The position numbers and the translations under genes are program-made. The notes beneath the pieces are model-generated. The model worked only from the letters and a program-made list of their open reading frames with translations. It had not been told where the DNA came from and did no database searches. Positions 1-6,409 of a stretch of DNA of 8,475 nt are shown one piece after another (positions within the stretch are counted from its first letter, which is position 1; every line of letters begins with the position of its first letter). The DNA comes from Peptococcaceae bacterium. GTDB lineage: Bacteria; Bacillota; Dehalobacteriia; UBA7702. The stretch lies in NCBI GenBank assembly GCA_019415505.1, contig DXZC01000096.1, positions 1 to 8,475 on the forward strand. The letters run 5' to 3'.

Positions 1-1100
1 CTACCATGCCCGCCAATGACATGGTAGTAGAAGGTAGCTTCCAGGTAAACTCCTATGATTTAACCGTTACTTATCAGGACGACAGCGGCGCTGAGCTTCT
101 GCCACCTTATCGTGACACCGTAGAATATGGCAAGGACTACTCCGTAAATTCTCCGGAAGTACCGGGTTATACAGCTGATGTAACTGTAGTTGCCGGTAAA
201 ATGGGAACTGAGGCTGTAACAGTGGTAGTGACATATGCGAAAAATATGGTGGACATCACTTATACAGTGGAATACCGCTTAGGTGAGGAAGAGGTTTTAG
301 CTGACTCTCAGTCCTTTACCGTTACCGTTTGGGAGCTGGAACCGACCTTTATTGTGGACTCCGTAGCTGTGAGAAATTATGCTGACTATACCTTCGACCG
401 TTACAGCTCGGCCCTGCCGGTGAGCGTTACGGCTGGCAGTGTAATAGTGGTCTATTATACCGCTAATCCCGCAGATATCCCCGTTACTCCCGTTGACCCT
501 GTTGATCCTCCGGCTCCGCCAAATCCCCCAGCTCCTACAGGCCCCGCAACGCCTACCGGTCCTGTAGCAACCCCGACAGCTCCGGCTTTAGCTACTACTC
601 CGACTGGTACCACCGTTACCACAACAGTGACGCCCCTCGCTTCCTTGGATAATGAGGAAATCCTGGCGCCGGTTGATAACGATACCACCACCATCGCGGA
701 CCCGAAAACTCCCCTTGCTCCCCAGGGACACTGGGCTCTCCTTAACCTCATACTGGCCATCTGCTGTGCCGTAGCAATGCTACTGCTCCTCATTGGTTAT
801 GTATTTGGTAGGAAGCGTGATGATGAAGATGAAGAGGTAGCGGAGGCAGCGGCGGCGGCCGACGAGACAGAGGAGGAAACTCTGAAGCGCAAAGGTATCT
901 GGCGGCTTCTCAGCATCATTCCCGGCCTTGGCTCCATTATCGTGTTTATTCTCACTGAGAATATGACCCTACCCATGGTGTTTGTGGATAGATGGACCCT
1001 GTTAATGGTTGTTATCGCTTTAGTACAGCTCATTGTTGTATTAATGTCCAAGAAAAAACGTGTTACCCCCGATGAGGAAGAAGAAACTGTGATGAATTAA
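1..1100 (+). CDS. MucBP-type cell-surface protein, C-terminal part (5' truncated)
   Basis: The reading frame is open from the window's left edge (codons in phase with base 3). The ATG at 6 is probably internal, because residues around it (TMPANDMVVEGSF) resemble the end of a preceding InlB-type surface repeat. Numbering from that Met, a MucBP-like beta module spans about 16-78 (LTVTYQDDSGAEL...VPGYTADVTVV) and a second, diverged one about 83-153. A Pro/Thr/Ala-rich stalk follows at 155-210, then a hydrophobic segment at 243-268, a basic-acidic cytoplasmic stretch at 269-296, and two more hydrophobic segments near 299-316 and 330-347, ending in Lys and Glu clusters. There is no LPXTG motif, so anchoring should be by the membrane segments rather than sortase. 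The family suggests an extracellular adhesin or mucin/glycan-binding role, which is inference. The gene ends just before a strong terminator and is convergent with the c-di-GMP gene. Confidence 0.8.
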   Translation, partial: TMPANDMVVEGSFQVNSYDLTVTYQDDSGAELLPPYRDTVEYGKDYSVNSPEVPGYTADVTVVAGKMGTEAVTVVVTYAKNMVDITYTVEYRLGEEEVLADSQSFTVTVWELEPTFIVDSVAVRNYADYTFDRYSSALPVSVTAGSVIVVYYTANPADIPVTPVDPVDPPAPPNPPAPTGPATPTGPVATPTAPALATTPTGTTVTTTVTPLASLDNEEILAPVDNDTTTIADPKTPLAPQGHWALLNLILAICCAVAMLLLLIGYVFGRKRDDEDEEVAEAAAAADETEEETLKRKGIWRLLSIIPGLGSIIVFILTENMTLPMVFVDRWTLLMVVIALVQLIVVLMSKKKRVTPDEEEETVMN

Positions 1101-1123
1101 GTTAAAACCCGAATAGGAAACAG

Positions 1124-1165
1124 AGAAGGCATACCAAAAAGGTATGCCTTCTTCTCATTTCATTT
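1124..1165 (+). terminator. Rho-independent terminator of the surface-protein gene, possibly bidirectional
   Basis: A perfect 12-bp stem (AGAAGGCATACC with GGTATGCCTTCT) encloses an AAAAA loop and is followed by a T-rich tail (TTCTCATTTCATTTAATTTT). It lies 23 bp after the stop of the upstream gene. On the minus strand the same stem lies 38 bp beyond the end of the GGDEF gene, but the tail there is less U-rich, so use in that direction is less certain. Confidence 0.85.
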
Positions 1166-1190
1166 AATTTTAGTTCTAAAGCAGCGTATT

Positions 1191-3941
1191 TTATTTATTT
1201 CCCTGGGCTGGGCTAGTTTGCCCTTGTTTATAGGGGGTAATATCGTGGCAGGAAAGGAGGCAGGCCTCCTCGCCGCCCCAGCGGATTAGGGAGGCGTCAG
1301 CCATGGACCACACCTGTAAAACGGGGTTGTATACCTCCATGGTGGTGTTAACCGCTGCTCGGATATTTTGGGCCGGGCATAACCGGCAGGGGGTAGCCCG
1401 CTGGAAAAATACGCTATGGCAGCACATCCCCTCCTCAGCGTGGGGGGCTATTTCCCGGGTTTTGGCGTTAAGATACCGTAATTTAAAGGTATCCGGGTCA
1501 ATTACATAAATCCAGGAATTTTGGTTATTTAACAGGGTGTGTAAGTCCTTAGTTCCCTGGGCCAGCTTATCCTGAACCCGCTTTTTTAATAAAAAGGTCG
1601 AGAGTAACTCTGCCAGGAGGGTAAGGGGCTTAATTTGGTTTTGGTCCCACATACGTTTATTTAGGCAATCGTCAAAACCAATAAATCCCGCCGGTTCGCC
1701 GTTATTATAAATTATACATTGGAGCATGGAATGAATGCCCTGGTCCGCGATTATTTGGTACTGCTGGGGCGGCAAGGTCTCAGTATTAACGCAATAAAAT
1801 ACGCCGTTAACGTCAAAGTTGCTGTAGTAATCGCCTAAATCCTCGTGTTTAACATTCTGTAATTGGTTAATTTGCGGTTCAATACCCTCGCTGCACCATT
1901 CAAAGGTATTGGAGCAGTAACTGCCATCGGCTGAATCCTCAAAAATGTAAGCGCGGCTCACATTATAGCGGCGGCCAATCAGTTGGAGAATGGAATTAAT
2001 CACCGCGTCAGTATCATCGTTTTGATATAAATCACGGGCTATTTCTTGTATTAGGGCTATGGTTTCAAAGTCATAGGCTTCGTCCGATTCAATGCGGGTG
2101 TTGGGTCGCATTAGCTCTTGGGAGCCTAAATCGAATATTTTAGACATCGTATCTTTATCGTATAGAGCGCATTTGTTTTTGCCCTGGACTTTAGCGCTAT
2201 GGAGGGCTCTGTCGCAGCATTGGTATAAATCGTGAAAATTTTCCGCGTCCTTATGGTAGTAAGCGGCGCCTATACTACAGGAAAGGTGGCAGCTTTGCAG
2301 CTCCTGGGCTAAAATGTTTTGTATGGCGTTTATCAGGCTTTTGGCCTTCTCCGCCAGAATCTCCTCTTGGGGCAGGTTGTGTATATAGATTAAAAATTCA
2401 TCGCCGCCAACCCGGGCAATAATATCCTCCAAATGGAAGAGCTTTTTCAGCAACCCCGCCACCTCAATTAAAACCGCGTCCCCGAACATATGGCCAAAGT
2501 TATCATTGATGGCTTTAAAATTATCCAAGTCAATTAGCATCATGGCAGAGTTGGTTGTCTTTTGTTCCTGTTTCATAAATTCTTTAATCCGGCGAAAGGC
2601 GGCGTTTTTATTGTATAAGTTGGTGAGGTGGTCCTTTTTGGCCTTTTCAATCAGGTCCTGGGCCAAGCGTTTCTCACTGTCTATATCCAAAATTACCCCA
2701 ATGGCTTTGAGGGGTTTGCCCTCAGCGTTAAATTGAGTGGTGGCCCGAATCCGGCACCAGAGGTAGTGGCCGTCAGCATCGGCGACGCGTACTTCCGTTT
2801 CACCATAGGCCAGCCCCGCTATTACGTCCTGCATGAGGTTGAGAAAGCCGGGTATGTCCTGGGGCATAAGGTGGGATACTTGGGGTATCTTTTGGCTGAC
2901 ATTCTCGGTAATAGGCTGATACCCAAACTTCTTCAGCCAGTTGGCGGAATAGTGGATTCTGTCCTGGTTAATATCCCACTCAAAAATAATATCATTGGTC
3001 TGGTTCAGAATAATTTGGTGCCTTTCCATGGTTAAGCGCAGCTTTTCCTGGGCTGCCTTGGTTTTAGTAATGTCAATTAAAACGCAGTTTAAATATTCAA
3101 AACCGTCCTCGCCGGTGAAAAGCTGGCATTTTTCCAGCGCCCAAATAACTCGGCCCGATTTGGTGGTGAGGCGAAATTCCAGTTCCGCCGTATTTTTCCG
3201 GGAAATTTCCTTGAGGAATTTAGCCATAACCTGCTGGCCCTCGTCCGGCTGTAACAGTTCTAAAAAACGGTTGTTAAATTTTTGGGCAATTTCTTCCCTG
3301 CTGTATTCTAAAAGGGCGGTAAAGCCCCTATTGGCTTGAAGTATGGTAAAATATTGGTCGTTGAGGCATTGGTAAAAGCCTACCATGGTGTTTTCCAGGG
3401 CATGGCTATCCTGGGAGGTTTGCCGGCCTTGGGACTTGGGGGTCTGTGCCAGCTCCCGCCACACTAAAATTATTCTATGCTGCCGGGGGTCTGCCATATT
3501 TATCCGCAGAGACGATACTTGGTACCAGGTGTAATCCCCTAGGTCATGGTTAAATACCCGGCATTTGTGGGAGCGTTTGGTGGAGCCGCTAGCTAAAAAG
3601 TCCCGGCCGTGTTGAAAATTCAACATTTCCGCCCTATCGTCAGGATGCACCGATCGCGCCACAAAAACCCGGTAAGTATCCTGGAATAGGCCACCGGCGC
3701 GCAATAGGTCAAAGTCGTTGTTTTTAGTATATACCAGGTGGTAAATACCGCTATCAATATCCACCTCCATAACAGTGGAATCCTCATAGCGCAACATGGC
3801 AAAATACTTCATTTCCCCCATTTCCCCGGTGTTCTCTGTGGGGGGCTGATATAGGCTGTGGCCGGTTATTTTTTCTCTTTCCGGCTTTGGGTCCATGCCG
3901 TCGGCATATTCTCTGGTCAGTTTCACAAAGGATTGGCGCAC
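1191..3941 (-). CDS. PAS-PAS-PAS-GGDEF-GAF-PAS diguanylate cyclase (probably the 3' part of a frameshifted fusion gene)
   Basis: Predicted diguanylate cyclase making c-di-GMP from two GTP. With the GTG at 3941 as residue 1 (916 aa), PAS-like domains lie at about 45-165, 180-295 and 303-425. A GGDEF domain follows at about 431-595 with an intact active-site motif (RVGGDEF, GGDEF at 512-516) and metal-site region DLDNFKAIND at 471-480. The inhibitory RxxD site is degenerate (HLED, 503-506). A GAF-like domain (about 622-790) and a last PAS-like domain (about 797-905) lie C-terminal to the catalytic domain. That PAS has a cysteine cluster (MCCHS...PCRLCP, residues 839-856). No transmembrane segment is visible, so it should be cytoplasmic. 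The GTG start overlaps the upstream ORF by 19 nt and lacks a good Shine-Dalgarno. Met16 or Met44 are alternative starts, but continuity in the -1 frame with the HD-GYP ORF suggests this is not an independent gene. Ligands of the sensor domains cannot be told. Confidence 0.85.
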   Translation of the reverse strand: MRQSFVKLTREYADGMDPKPEREKITGHSLYQPPTENTGEMGEMKYFAMLRYEDSTVMEVDIDSGIYHLVYTKNNDFDLLRAGGLFQDTYRVFVARSVHPDDRAEMLNFQHGRDFLASGSTKRSHKCRVFNHDLGDYTWYQVSSLRINMADPRQHRIILVWRELAQTPKSQGRQTSQDSHALENTMVGFYQCLNDQYFTILQANRGFTALLEYSREEIAQKFNNRFLELLQPDEGQQVMAKFLKEISRKNTAELEFRLTTKSGRVIWALEKCQLFTGEDGFEYLNCVLIDITKTKAAQEKLRLTMERHQIILNQTNDIIFEWDINQDRIHYSANWLKKFGYQPITENVSQKIPQVSHLMPQDIPGFLNLMQDVIAGLAYGETEVRVADADGHYLWCRIRATTQFNAEGKPLKAIGVILDIDSEKRLAQDLIEKAKKDHLTNLYNKNAAFRRIKEFMKQEQKTTNSAMMLIDLDNFKAINDNFGHMFGDAVLIEVAGLLKKLFHLEDIIARVGGDEFLIYIHNLPQEEILAEKAKSLINAIQNILAQELQSCHLSCSIGAAYYHKDAENFHDLYQCCDRALHSAKVQGKNKCALYDKDTMSKIFDLGSQELMRPNTRIESDEAYDFETIALIQEIARDLYQNDDTDAVINSILQLIGRRYNVSRAYIFEDSADGSYCSNTFEWCSEGIEPQINQLQNVKHEDLGDYYSNFDVNGVFYCVNTETLPPQQYQIIADQGIHSMLQCIIYNNGEPAGFIGFDDCLNKRMWDQNQIKPLTLLAELLSTFLLKKRVQDKLAQGTKDLHTLLNNQNSWIYVIDPDTFKLRYLNAKTREIAPHAEEGMCCHSVFFQRATPCRLCPAQNIRAAVNTTMEVYNPVLQVWSMADASLIRWGGEEACLLSCHDITPYKQGQTSPAQGNK

Positions 3942-4948
3942 ATTTTTAAAACATTCCAGTAGCTGGGGGAAAATTGGCCGCAGTCGCCATTTAATATCAT
4001 GTTATAGGCTTTGGTTGGGGAATAAGCTTTCTTATATACCCTGTCTGTGGTTAAAGCGTCGTAGGCGTCGGCAACCCCTACCGCCTGGGCGCAAATGGGA
4101 ATGTTCTCCTCCTTTAAGCCGTCGGGGTAGCCTTTACCGTCCCAGCGTTCATGGTGGTGGCGACAAATATTATAGGCATAGTAGAGGTATTCTTTATCGT
4201 GCATCCGGTTGAGGCTGTTCAAAATTTCACAGCCCCGTTCCGTGTGGGTTTTCATAATGGCAAACTCCGCCTCAGTCAGGGGGCCGGGCTTATTGAGTAT
4301 GGCGTCGGGAATAGCTATTTTGCCAATGTCGTGGAGGGTTGCGGCGCTGACTATGACGGAGATTTTGCTAGCGTCGAGATTATATTCCGGGTAATTGTGC
4401 ATTACATCCTCTAAAAGGAGCTTGGTAAACATACGAATACGCAAAACGTGCTGACCCGACTCAATGCTGCGGTGTTCTATAACTGAGGACAAGGCGTCCA
4501 TCAACACGTCCCTGGATTCCTGTAAATTGGCTGCCTGCTCCGCCACTAATTCCTCTAGGTGGAGCCGGTGGCGGTTCAATTCCACCACATTTTTTAGCCG
4601 CCGCCGTACAACGTGGGGCTCAAAGGGCTTGGGCACAATGTCTGAGGCGCCCAGGTCAAAAGCTCGGACTTCGCTTTCGGAGGAGTCCTGGGCGGTTATG
4701 ACAATGACCGGAATCATACCTATAAGGCCGCTGCTGGCCATTTCCGCCATAACCTCATAGCCGTCCTTGCCCGGCATAATAATGTCCAAAAGCAAAGCGG
4801 CAATGCTGTCCTTGTATTGGTGTAGCAGCATTAGCCCCTGTTCACCGTTTTCCGCTTCCAAAATCGTATATTCTTCCTCAAATAAGGAGCGGAGAATGGC
4901 GCGGTTAATTTCCATGTCATCGACAATTAACAGTGTATTTCTGTTCAT
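3923..4948 (-). CDS. Response regulator with HD-GYP phosphodiesterase domain (C-terminus likely frameshifted)
   Basis: Predicted c-di-GMP phosphodiesterase controlled by phosphorylation. The receiver domain spans about 4-120 with acidic pocket D10/D11, phospho-acceptor D55 in LLLDIIMP, T85 and K107 (PKPFEP). A helical linker at 120-150 leads to the HD-GYP domain at about 150-328. That domain keeps the HD pair H206-D207 (LHDIGK), H235, the HHHERWDGKGYP block with GYP at 273-275, and D294 (VADAYDAL), so it looks catalytically complete. The ATG at 4948 has a good Shine-Dalgarno (CAGGGGGT, about 5 nt upstream). The last 13 residues (SYWNVLKMCANPL) are not HD-GYP-like. The -1 frame instead reads QLLECFKNV, the usual end of this domain, and runs straight into the downstream GGDEF ORF. 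No partner kinase is encoded next to it. Confidence 0.88.
   Translation of the reverse strand: MNRNTLLIVDDMEINRAILRSLFEEEYTILEAENGEQGLMLLHQYKDSIAALLLDIIMPGKDGYEVMAEMASSGLIGMIPVIVITAQDSSESEVRAFDLGASDIVPKPFEPHVVRRRLKNVVELNRHRLHLEELVAEQAANLQESRDVLMDALSSVIEHRSIESGQHVLRIRMFTKLLLEDVMHNYPEYNLDASKISVIVSAATLHDIGKIAIPDAILNKPGPLTEAEFAIMKTHTERGCEILNSLNRMHDKEYLYYAYNICRHHHERWDGKGYPDGLKEENIPICAQAVGVADAYDALTTDRVYKKAYSPTKAYNMILNGDCGQFSPSYWNVLKMCANPL
3965..3969 (-). other. Putative frameshift at a C5 homopolymer joining the HD-GYP and GGDEF reading frames
   Basis: On the minus strand the codons TTT TCC CCC encode FSP of the HD-GYP tail. If the C5 run had one more base, translation would continue as QLLECFKNVRQSFVKL and on into the 1191-3941 frame without a stop. 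The 4948-1191 span is 3,758 nt, so one added base gives 1,253 codons (1,252 residues plus stop). The restored text fits the normal HD-GYP C-terminus much better than the frame-0 tail. A sequencing or assembly error, a real 1-nt deletion, phase variation in the run, or ribosomal -1 slippage on C-rich codons would each explain it. Confidence 0.75.
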
Positions 4949-5032
4949 GGTACCCCCTGAGTTAAATAATTGCTGTCATAATCCTTTGTGTTTATGCCAA
5001 GGAACCCTCAGCTTACGGCTTAATTTTTAATC

Positions 5033-5047
5033 CTAGTAACTAACTAG
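5033..5047. promoter_or_regulatory. Short inverted repeat at the expected transcription start (possible operator)
   Basis: CTAGT and ACTAG half-sites (5033-5037 and 5043-5047) flank five bases and cover the predicted +1 of the c-di-GMP gene. The position would suit a repressor. Five-base arms are short enough to arise by chance, so this is only a candidate. Confidence 0.25.
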
Positions 5048-5048
5048 T

Positions 5049-5077
5049 ATTATAGAACAAAGCCGACCTTTTGACAA
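5049..5077 (-). promoter_or_regulatory. Sigma-A-type promoter of the HD-GYP/GGDEF gene
   Basis: On the minus strand a -35 TTGTCA (5072-5077) and a perfect -10 TATAAT (5049-5054) are separated by exactly 17 bp. Expected initiation is near 5042, giving a leader of roughly 95 nt before the ATG at 4948. The leader contains a six-codon mini-ORF (ATG at 4979, stop at 4962) preceded by AAAGGA. No known riboswitch fold is evident in the leader. Confidence 0.8.
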
Positions 5078-5360
5078 GAAATTTAGTCCTTTGCCCCATA
5101 ATTTAATGTAAGTTGTCAACACTTAGCGGCTTATTAAGTTTAAAGTTTTGAATTTTGCTTTTGGGCTAACGCCCCTTGGTCTACCTGGCCTGGGATTCTT
5201 AGTGCCGGGGTAATTTCACCTTTAAGGGTTTACCTTTACTTTTTGGTGCCAGTTGCTTTCTGCTTTTCCCTAGCTGTCAGGGCTTTAAGCAAATGCAAAT
5301 TAAGGCTTGGTAGCTTTCTAGTTTTGCAGTCAGGCGGTTTTTAACTGGTATTCCGCTTCC

Positions 5361-5378
5361 CAGCCCTATTTTGGGCTG
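5361..5378. other. GC-rich hairpin without a T tract
   Basis: CAGCCC (5361-5366) pairs with GGGCTG (5373-5378) around a TATTTT loop. Neither strand has a following T run, so it is not a standard terminator. It could be an element of a minus-strand leader or small RNA starting near 5623. Confidence 0.35.
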
Positions 5379-5442
5379 AGGGCGAAATATTTAGTTACTC
5401 GAAGCCACTTCATAACCTTGGGCCGGATAAGACATCAATAGA

Positions 5443-5613
5443 GAACCTGAAGAGAGAACCTTGTGAGAGAGTTTCTGAGATGGCTTTAAGGGAAAGTTTA
5501 AAAGAGGAGGGCTTTAAGATAGGATTTTAAAAGAGAATCTTAAAAGGGGGCTTTAAGTAAGAGCTTGAGGGTAAGGCTTTATGGCGGTATTTAAGGGTAG
5601 GGCTTGATTGGTA
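5443..5613. repeat. Degenerate 13-bp tandem repeat array (about 13 units)
   Basis: Units fall on an exact 13-bp step from 5510 through 5523, 5536, 5549, 5562, 5575, 5588 and 5601. After a single 2-bp insertion the series continues leftward at 5495, 5482, 5469, 5456 and 5443 with growing degeneracy. Typical units are GGCTTTAAGATAG, GGCTTTAAGTAAG and GATTTTAAAAGAG, with approximate consensus RRCTTTAAGRGAG. Exact GGCTTTAAG recurs at 5482, 5510 and 5549 in the array, and once outside it at 5281. The top strand is purine-rich outside the TTTAA core. Thirteen is not a multiple of three and no ORF follows it, so it is not a peptide repeat. Function is unknown; it may be an old minisatellite, protein-binding sites, or the body of a pyrimidine-rich minus-strand RNA. 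Confidence 0.7.
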
Positions 5614-5629
5614 ATTTTACCCCCAAAAT

Positions 5630-5658
5630 ATATTATTGCCGGACAACACTATTGTCAA
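5630..5658 (-). promoter_or_regulatory. Orphan minus-strand promoter reading into the 13-bp repeat array
   Basis: A perfect -35 TTGACA (5653-5658) is followed after 17 bp by TAATAT (5630-5635), which matches the -10 consensus at four of six positions. Transcription would start near 5623 and run leftward through the repeat array. The next real gene on that strand begins only at 4948 and has its own promoter. It could drive a non-coding RNA or a second, long leader for the c-di-GMP gene. Confidence 0.45.
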
Positions 5659-5696
5659 AGAGTTTTCACTCCACGGCAACAACGCGGTCCGGCAAT
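5635..5696. repeat. Long-spaced perfect 10-bp inverted repeat
   Basis: ATTGCCGGAC (5635-5644) and GTCCGGCAAT (5687-5696) are exact reverse complements, separated by 42 bases with centres 52 bp apart. The left arm covers the spacer and -10 edge of the orphan promoter, and the right arm lies upstream of its -35. This could be paired operators or the closing stem of a structured RNA, for instance at the 3' end of the agr transcript, which crosses it. Confidence 0.6.
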
Positions 5697-5703
5697 TCTA
5701 AAT

Positions 5704-5730
5704 AGTGATTTGGATGGATATCACTTTTTT
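5704..5730 (+). terminator. Weak hairpin with T6 tail downstream of agrB
   Basis: AGTGAT (5704-5709) pairs with ATCACT (5720-5725), followed on the plus strand by TTTTT. The loop is 10 bases and the stem only 6 bp and AT-rich. On the minus strand, which is the direction of agrB, the following sequence is ATTTAGAATT, so termination there would be weak. No plus-strand gene lies upstream, so its role is uncertain. Confidence 0.3.
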
Positions 5731-5809
5731 AGCGTAACAAATTTTCTGTATTTTTTATTCTTTAACTACCTTATTCAGGCATTAATTTTCTTTTTTTATA
5801 TACTGTAGT

Positions 5810-6406
5810 TTAAACTTCTGTGGAGCGGCATTTAGGCGCCAGCCGTGTCATACCCAAGTTCACTAATAGGGAAATAGCCAGGGAAACCGGGGCCATAAGG
5901 GCTGTTATTGCTATGGTATAAGCTTTTAAAGCCAAGCAAATAACGATAATAGCAACCTCGGCAATTAAAAATATACGCAAGCGCTTCTTATAGGCTTTAA
6001 ACTCCGCCGCGCTTAGGGGCCTGTTCTTATGCTCCGAAGGCGCCATTAGTATAATAATAATCAGGGCTATAGCCAAAAGGGGTATGCCTAGCTGGTAGGA
6101 CCAAGGCAGATATTTTATAAGTAATACCGCCGCTAATATTTGCAGTATTGAAGCTATATAACAGCGGCCCTCTGTACTGGCATGGGCGCCGCCGCCATAT
6201 ATTCTCAAGGGAAAAAAGAACGCAACATATAATATTGCTACCCATGTTGCGCCAATAAGATATGATATGGAAATTACAGGAATCATGGTCAGTAAAATCA
6301 TGATAATATCATGTAAGCCAAAAGCGTAAAGCTCGGCCTTATCCGGCTCAATAATACCGTGGGTAACCATAATTCCAATCAGTTTGTCAGAGAGAATATG
6401 GTTCAT
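5810..6406 (-). CDS. agrB: AgrB-type autoinducer-peptide processing membrane protease
   Basis: Polytopic membrane cysteine endopeptidase that cuts the AgrD C-terminal tail and forms the thiolactone, with export and N-terminal trimming following. The 198-residue length fits the family. The signature is R68-I-Y-G-G-G-A-H75-A-S-T-E-G-R-C82, containing the catalytic His and Cys at the spacing known for AgrB (H77/C84 in the S. aureus protein). Hydrophobic segments lie at about 33-66 (probably two), 83-98, 105-121, 144-160 and 164-185, and an N-terminal cytoplasmic part precedes them. The ATG at 6406 begins 3 bp after the stop of the second agrD copy and has no strong Shine-Dalgarno of its own, suggesting translational coupling. 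It is the last gene of the agrD-agrD-agrB operon. Confidence 0.93.
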   Translation of the reverse strand: MNHILSDKLIGIMVTHGIIEPDKAELYAFGLHDIIMILLTMIPVISISYLIGATWVAILYVAFFFPLRIYGGGAHASTEGRCYIASILQILAAVLLIKYLPWSYQLGIPLLAIALIIIILMAPSEHKNRPLSAAEFKAYKKRLRIFLIAEVAIIVICLALKAYTIAITALMAPVSLAISLLVNLGMTRLAPKCRSTEV

Positions 6407-6409
6407 TCT

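Larger units (their letters stand above)
4949..5809. other. 861-bp intergenic region between the c-di-GMP gene and agrB
   Basis: No convincing protein gene is visible on either strand; only short unsupported ORFs occur. The region holds the c-di-GMP gene promoter (5049-5077), a GC-rich hairpin at 5361-5378, a degenerate 13-bp tandem repeat (5443-5613), an orphan minus-strand promoter (5630-5658) overlapping a long inverted repeat (5635-5696), and a hairpin followed by T6 (5704-5730). Between about 5100 and 5440 only small hairpins such as GGGCTAACGCCC (5163-5174) are seen. I recognise no RNA family there. Confidence 0.6.

Noticed and set aside
455..1051. Minus-strand ORFs of 112 and 84 codons opposite the surface protein
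   Set aside because: Antisense shadows of the Pro/Thr/Ala-rich stalk and the charged loop; low-complexity products with no family resemblance.
5350..5440. Overlapping minus-strand mini-ORFs of 14 and 15 codons within the predicted small RNA
   Set aside because: Weak ribosome-binding sites, no known motif, and lengths expected by chance.
5443..5613. CRISPR array
   Set aside because: The units are contiguous 13-mers without unique spacers, and no cas genes are present.
4949..5620. c-di-GMP, cobalamin or other riboswitch upstream of the c-di-GMP gene
   Set aside because: Looked for conserved core motifs of the GEMM-I, cobalamin, TPP and THF classes on both strands. Only partial, unconvincing resemblances such as GGTGAAATTACC were seen, without the supporting helices.
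5608..5808. 66-codon plus-strand ORF starting at TTG with a hydrophobic C-terminus
   Set aside because: It has no Shine-Dalgarno, crosses the inverted repeat and the T-rich hairpin, and its hydrophobicity comes from an AT-rich stretch. No recognisable family.
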